DNA of 8,295 nt from Acidobacteriota bacterium. Lineage in GTDB: Bacteria; Acidobacteriota; Terriglobia; Bryobacterales; Bryobacteraceae. The stretch covers positions 1 through 8,295 of the forward strand of contig JAFDVT010000852.1 of NCBI GenBank assembly GCA_018268875.1. The letters run 5' to 3'. Made by a program: the position numbers and the translations under genes. Shown here one piece after another: positions 6,578 to 8,295 of this stretch (the stretch's first letter is position 1; every line of letters begins with the position of its first letter). A model generated the notes under the pieces. It ran no database searches and had not been told where the DNA came from. It saw nothing but the letters and a program-made list of their open reading frames with translations.

Positions 6578-7018
6578 CTACCTCGCCCGGACCTCGAGGA
6601 CTTCGCCGCCCTTCCTGCGCACCACGATTTCCGTCCCCGGCGAGATCACCGCGCTGCTTGTCGCCGTCCACACTTTGTCGCGAACCCGCACTGTTCCGCG
6701 GTTTTCGCGCACTTCGGTAACGGCCAATCCAACTTCATCGACGTAGGAATCGTCGTCCGAAAACTGCTTGTTGCGGTCCCCTCGCACCGCTGTGGAAATG
6801 AGGAAAAAAATGATCAGACCTGTGGGAATCCCGATCCACAGCGTCCATGGTTGGCGGAAGTCGAACCCGGTCGCCACCGCGCGATAGATCGCCACCGTCG
6901 CCAGCAGACCGCCCAACGCGCCCGGCCAGATCGATCCCGGCGCGCAGAATTCGTAACACACGCCGACGATTCCCACGGCGATGGCCAGCAGCAACAACCA
7001 TGGCGGCGCCGTCATCAT
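6578..7018 (-). CDS. Short NfeD-family membrane protein
   Basis: A 146-residue protein with three hydrophobic segments (about 7-25, 29-47, 58-76) and a soluble C-terminal domain (about 93-146) fitting the NfeD OB-fold (VGLAVTEVRENRGTVRVRDKVWTA, then PGTEIVVRRKGGEVLEV). The segment YEFCAPGSIWPGALGG (22-37) matches the PG-rich turn typical of the family. Short NfeD proteins are thought to work with SPFH (stomatin/flotillin-like) membrane-scaffold proteins; long ones carry a ClpP-like protease domain that is absent here. No SPFH gene is in the window. The start ATG at 7018 overlaps the SDR stop by 4 bp (ATGA); a second ATG follows directly at 7015. A 45-bp gap with an inverted repeat separates it from the SPOR gene. 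Family call is good; role is unknown. Confidence 0.82.
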   Translation of the reverse strand: MMTAPPWLLLLAIAVGIVGVCYEFCAPGSIWPGALGGLLATVAIYRAVATGFDFRQPWTLWIGIPTGLIIFFLISTAVRGDRNKQFSDDDSYVDEVGLAVTEVRENRGTVRVRDKVWTATSSAVISPGTEIVVRRKGGEVLEVRAR

Positions 7019-7752
7019 TTGGGAGGCATTCGCAAGGCGCCGTCGAGCCGAATCACCTCGCCGTTCAGCATGTCGTTTTCAATGATATGGCGCACCAGAG
7101 CGGCGAACTCGGCTGGGTCGCCAAGGCGCGACGGGTTGGGAACTCCAGCGGCCATCGTCTGCTTCACTTCGACCGGCAATGACGCCATCATCGGCGTGTC
7201 GAACAAGCCGGGCGCAACGGTCATGACTCGAACGCCGATCTTGGCCAGGTCGCGCGCCAAAGGCAACGTCATGCCTACGACGCCGCCCTTTGACGCCGCG
7301 TAGGCGGACTGCCCGATTTGCCCGTCAAACGCCGCAATGGAGGCCGTGTTGACGATTACGCCGCCTTCGCCGCTCCTCGCCATCGACGACGCCGCAAGGC
7401 GAATGCTGTTGTACGTGCCCACAAGGTTCACGCGGATGACGCGGTCGAAATCGGCCAGCGGAGCCGCCGAATTGTCACGCGCGACCACCCTTTGCGACAG
7501 CACGATGCCCGCGCAGTTCACAAGGATGCGTACATCGCCCGCCTGCGCGAACACGCTTTCCATCTGCTGCGCATCGGACACATCCGCTTTGACGTACGTA
7601 CATCCGGTTTCAGCGGCGATGGCGGCACCCGCGGCATCGTTCAGGTCCACCGCGACGACTTCGCCACCAGCTGCCATAATCATGCGCGTACATGCGCCGC
7701 CCAGGCCGGAGGCTCCCCCGGTTACGACAGCGCGCTTGCCTTGAATGTTCAT
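7015..7752 (-). CDS. SDR-family dehydrogenase, HSD10 / 3-hydroxyacyl-CoA dehydrogenase type 2-like
   Basis: A 245-residue classical short-chain dehydrogenase. Cofactor motif TGGASGLG at 11-18, an Asp at 36 at the end of the second strand (favours NAD over NADP), NCAG at 79-82, catalytic Ser138, Tyr151 and Lys155 (YAASK). The segments FDGQIGQSAYAASKGG (142-157), APGLFDTPMMASLP (180-193), PSRLGDPAEFAALV (207-220) and MLNGEVIRLDGALRM (228-242) closely match, from memory, type-2 3-hydroxyacyl-CoA dehydrogenases (HSD17B10-like), which oxidise 3-hydroxyacyl-CoA in fatty acid or branched-chain amino acid breakdown. The ATG at 7752 starts directly at the Rossmann fold (MNIQGKRAVVTGG) and overlaps the VOC gene stop by 4 bp. 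The frame stays open upstream to 8088, but that stretch is antiparallel-frame noise inside the VOC gene. Substrate is inferred only. Confidence 0.92.
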   Translation of the reverse strand: MNIQGKRAVVTGGASGLGGACTRMIMAAGGEVVAVDLNDAAGAAIAAETGCTYVKADVSDAQQMESVFAQAGDVRILVNCAGIVLSQRVVARDNSAAPLADFDRVIRVNLVGTYNSIRLAASSMARSGEGGVIVNTASIAAFDGQIGQSAYAASKGGVVGMTLPLARDLAKIGVRVMTVAPGLFDTPMMASLPVEVKQTMAAGVPNPSRLGDPAEFAALVRHIIENDMLNGEVIRLDGALRMPPK

Positions 7753-8295
7753 TTGATCTTCGCTTCCACTAATTCGATTGCGATCCGGTCGGGTCCTTCG
7801 ACGATGGCCGAACGCAGCGTCTTGCTGCCACGAAATGGCGCGGGTTTTCGAAGTACTTTGTGGCCACGCAGGACCGCCTCCAGATCGTCGACCTGGAATC
7901 CAATCTCGCCGATCGCGCGGCCGCGGTTCGACACATAGCGCCGTTCGGCGGGATAGATGATGATGTTCACGCGGGCATTGGTAAACGAGGCCGAAGGACC
8001 CACCTGGAAACCTTCGTAAAAGCGCTTTTCCCGCGATGGTTCGCGCTTGGGCGCGGGCATTCCCAACCGTTGCGTGTACCACGTCCACGCCGCCACCGGG
8101 TCGGCGCTGAACAGATGCAGATGCCCGAAATTGTGATGCCGCGCGGTGTTCAGCTCGATGAGTTCACCCGACGGCCCGGCCACGTAGGCGTAGTAAAACC
8201 CGGCGGTGTTCGCAAGCTTTGAGATGTCGGTCAACGGCGTGTGGAACTTCGTGCCGAGCGCCAGTTGACGCTGGTATTCGCGAGGCATGTCCTCC
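7749..8295 (-). CDS. VOC (glyoxalase-fold) family protein, 5' end missing
   Basis: The reading frame runs open to the window edge. The first ATG (8288) has only two bases between it and GGAGG, too close for a ribosome site, and the codons before it (GAG GAC) are in frame, so I take it as internal and the gene as truncated. The visible part supports this: residues 1-47 (counted from that Met) end in YVAGPSGELIELNTA, which looks like the final strand of one VOC module, while 51-179 form a second complete module (GHLHLFSAD, GEIGFQVDDLEAVL, then GPDRIAIELVEAKIK). The intact protein probably has two VOC halves, as in ring-cleavage dioxygenases and some glyoxalase-like lyases. Likely metal-site residues in the second half are a His of HLHL (56-58) and Glu172; the usual His of the HIGF motif is Glu128. 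Reaction unknown. The stop overlaps the SDR start by 4 bp, suggesting a shared pathway. Confidence 0.8.
   Translation of the reverse strand, partial: EDMPREYQRQLALGTKFHTPLTDISKLANTAGFYYAYVAGPSGELIELNTARHHNFGHLHLFSADPVAAWTWYTQRLGMPAPKREPSREKRFYEGFQVGPSASFTNARVNIIIYPAERRYVSNRGRAIGEIGFQVDDLEAVLRGHKVLRKPAPFRGSKTLRSAIVEGPDRIAIELVEAKIK

Noticed and set aside
7753..8088. Upstream extension of the SDR frame to 8088
   Set aside because: The extension overlaps the VOC gene and has no family similarity; the Rossmann fold starts right at the ATG at 7752.

Overview
The window is a compact, single-direction gene array from a GC-rich Gram-negative (diderm) bacterium. All ten genes are on the minus strand, so transcription runs from the right end (8295) to the left end (1). 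An outer membrane is implied by the apolipoprotein N-acyltransferase and by the MlaE/MlaF/MlaD-type lipid transport set. The style of the proteins (GxGTxGKLL repeats in the MCE protein, an HSD10-like SDR, a lipA-lnt arrangement) reminds me of Acidobacteriota of the Solibacter/Bryobacter type. That is an impression from memory, not a database result.

Layout in transcription order: (1) 8295-7749, the 3' part of a VOC/glyoxalase-fold protein cut by the window edge; (2) 7752-7015, a short-chain dehydrogenase resembling type-2 3-hydroxyacyl-CoA dehydrogenase; (3) 7018-6578, a short NfeD-family membrane protein; (4) 6532-5885, a SPOR-domain envelope protein with one membrane anchor; (5) 5864-4953, lipoyl synthase LipA; (6) 4981-3530, apolipoprotein N-acyltransferase Lnt; (7) 3525-2758, MlaE-type permease; (8) 2748-1936, MlaF-type ATPase; (9) 1922-849, an MCE/MlaD-type substrate-binding protein with five 34-residue repeats; (10) 852-43, a YdjC/ChbG-family deacetylase.

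The genes are packed for co-transcription. Three junctions overlap by 4 bp (VOC/SDR, SDR/NfeD, MCE/YdjC), lipA and lnt overlap by 29 bp, and the other gaps are 4 to 45 bp. Three genes (lipA, mlaE-like, ydjC-like) appear to start with TTG. The 45-bp gap before the SPOR gene is the longest, is visibly AT-rich and carries a perfect 8-bp inverted repeat, making it the only place in the window that looks like an internal control site.

Functionally the core is envelope maintenance: Lnt finishes lipoproteins, MlaE/MlaF/MCE moves lipids between the membranes, and the SPOR and NfeD proteins are envelope-associated. LipA (lipoate cofactor) and the SDR/VOC pair are metabolic. I see no RNA gene, mobile element, CRISPR array or clear terminator. 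I find no wholly new system. The points most worth a second look are the MlaF-type ATPase lacking the usual catalytic glutamate, the exact 34-residue periodicity of the MCE protein, and the coupling of lipoprotein maturation, lipid transport and a carbohydrate-deacetylase-like enzyme in one array.
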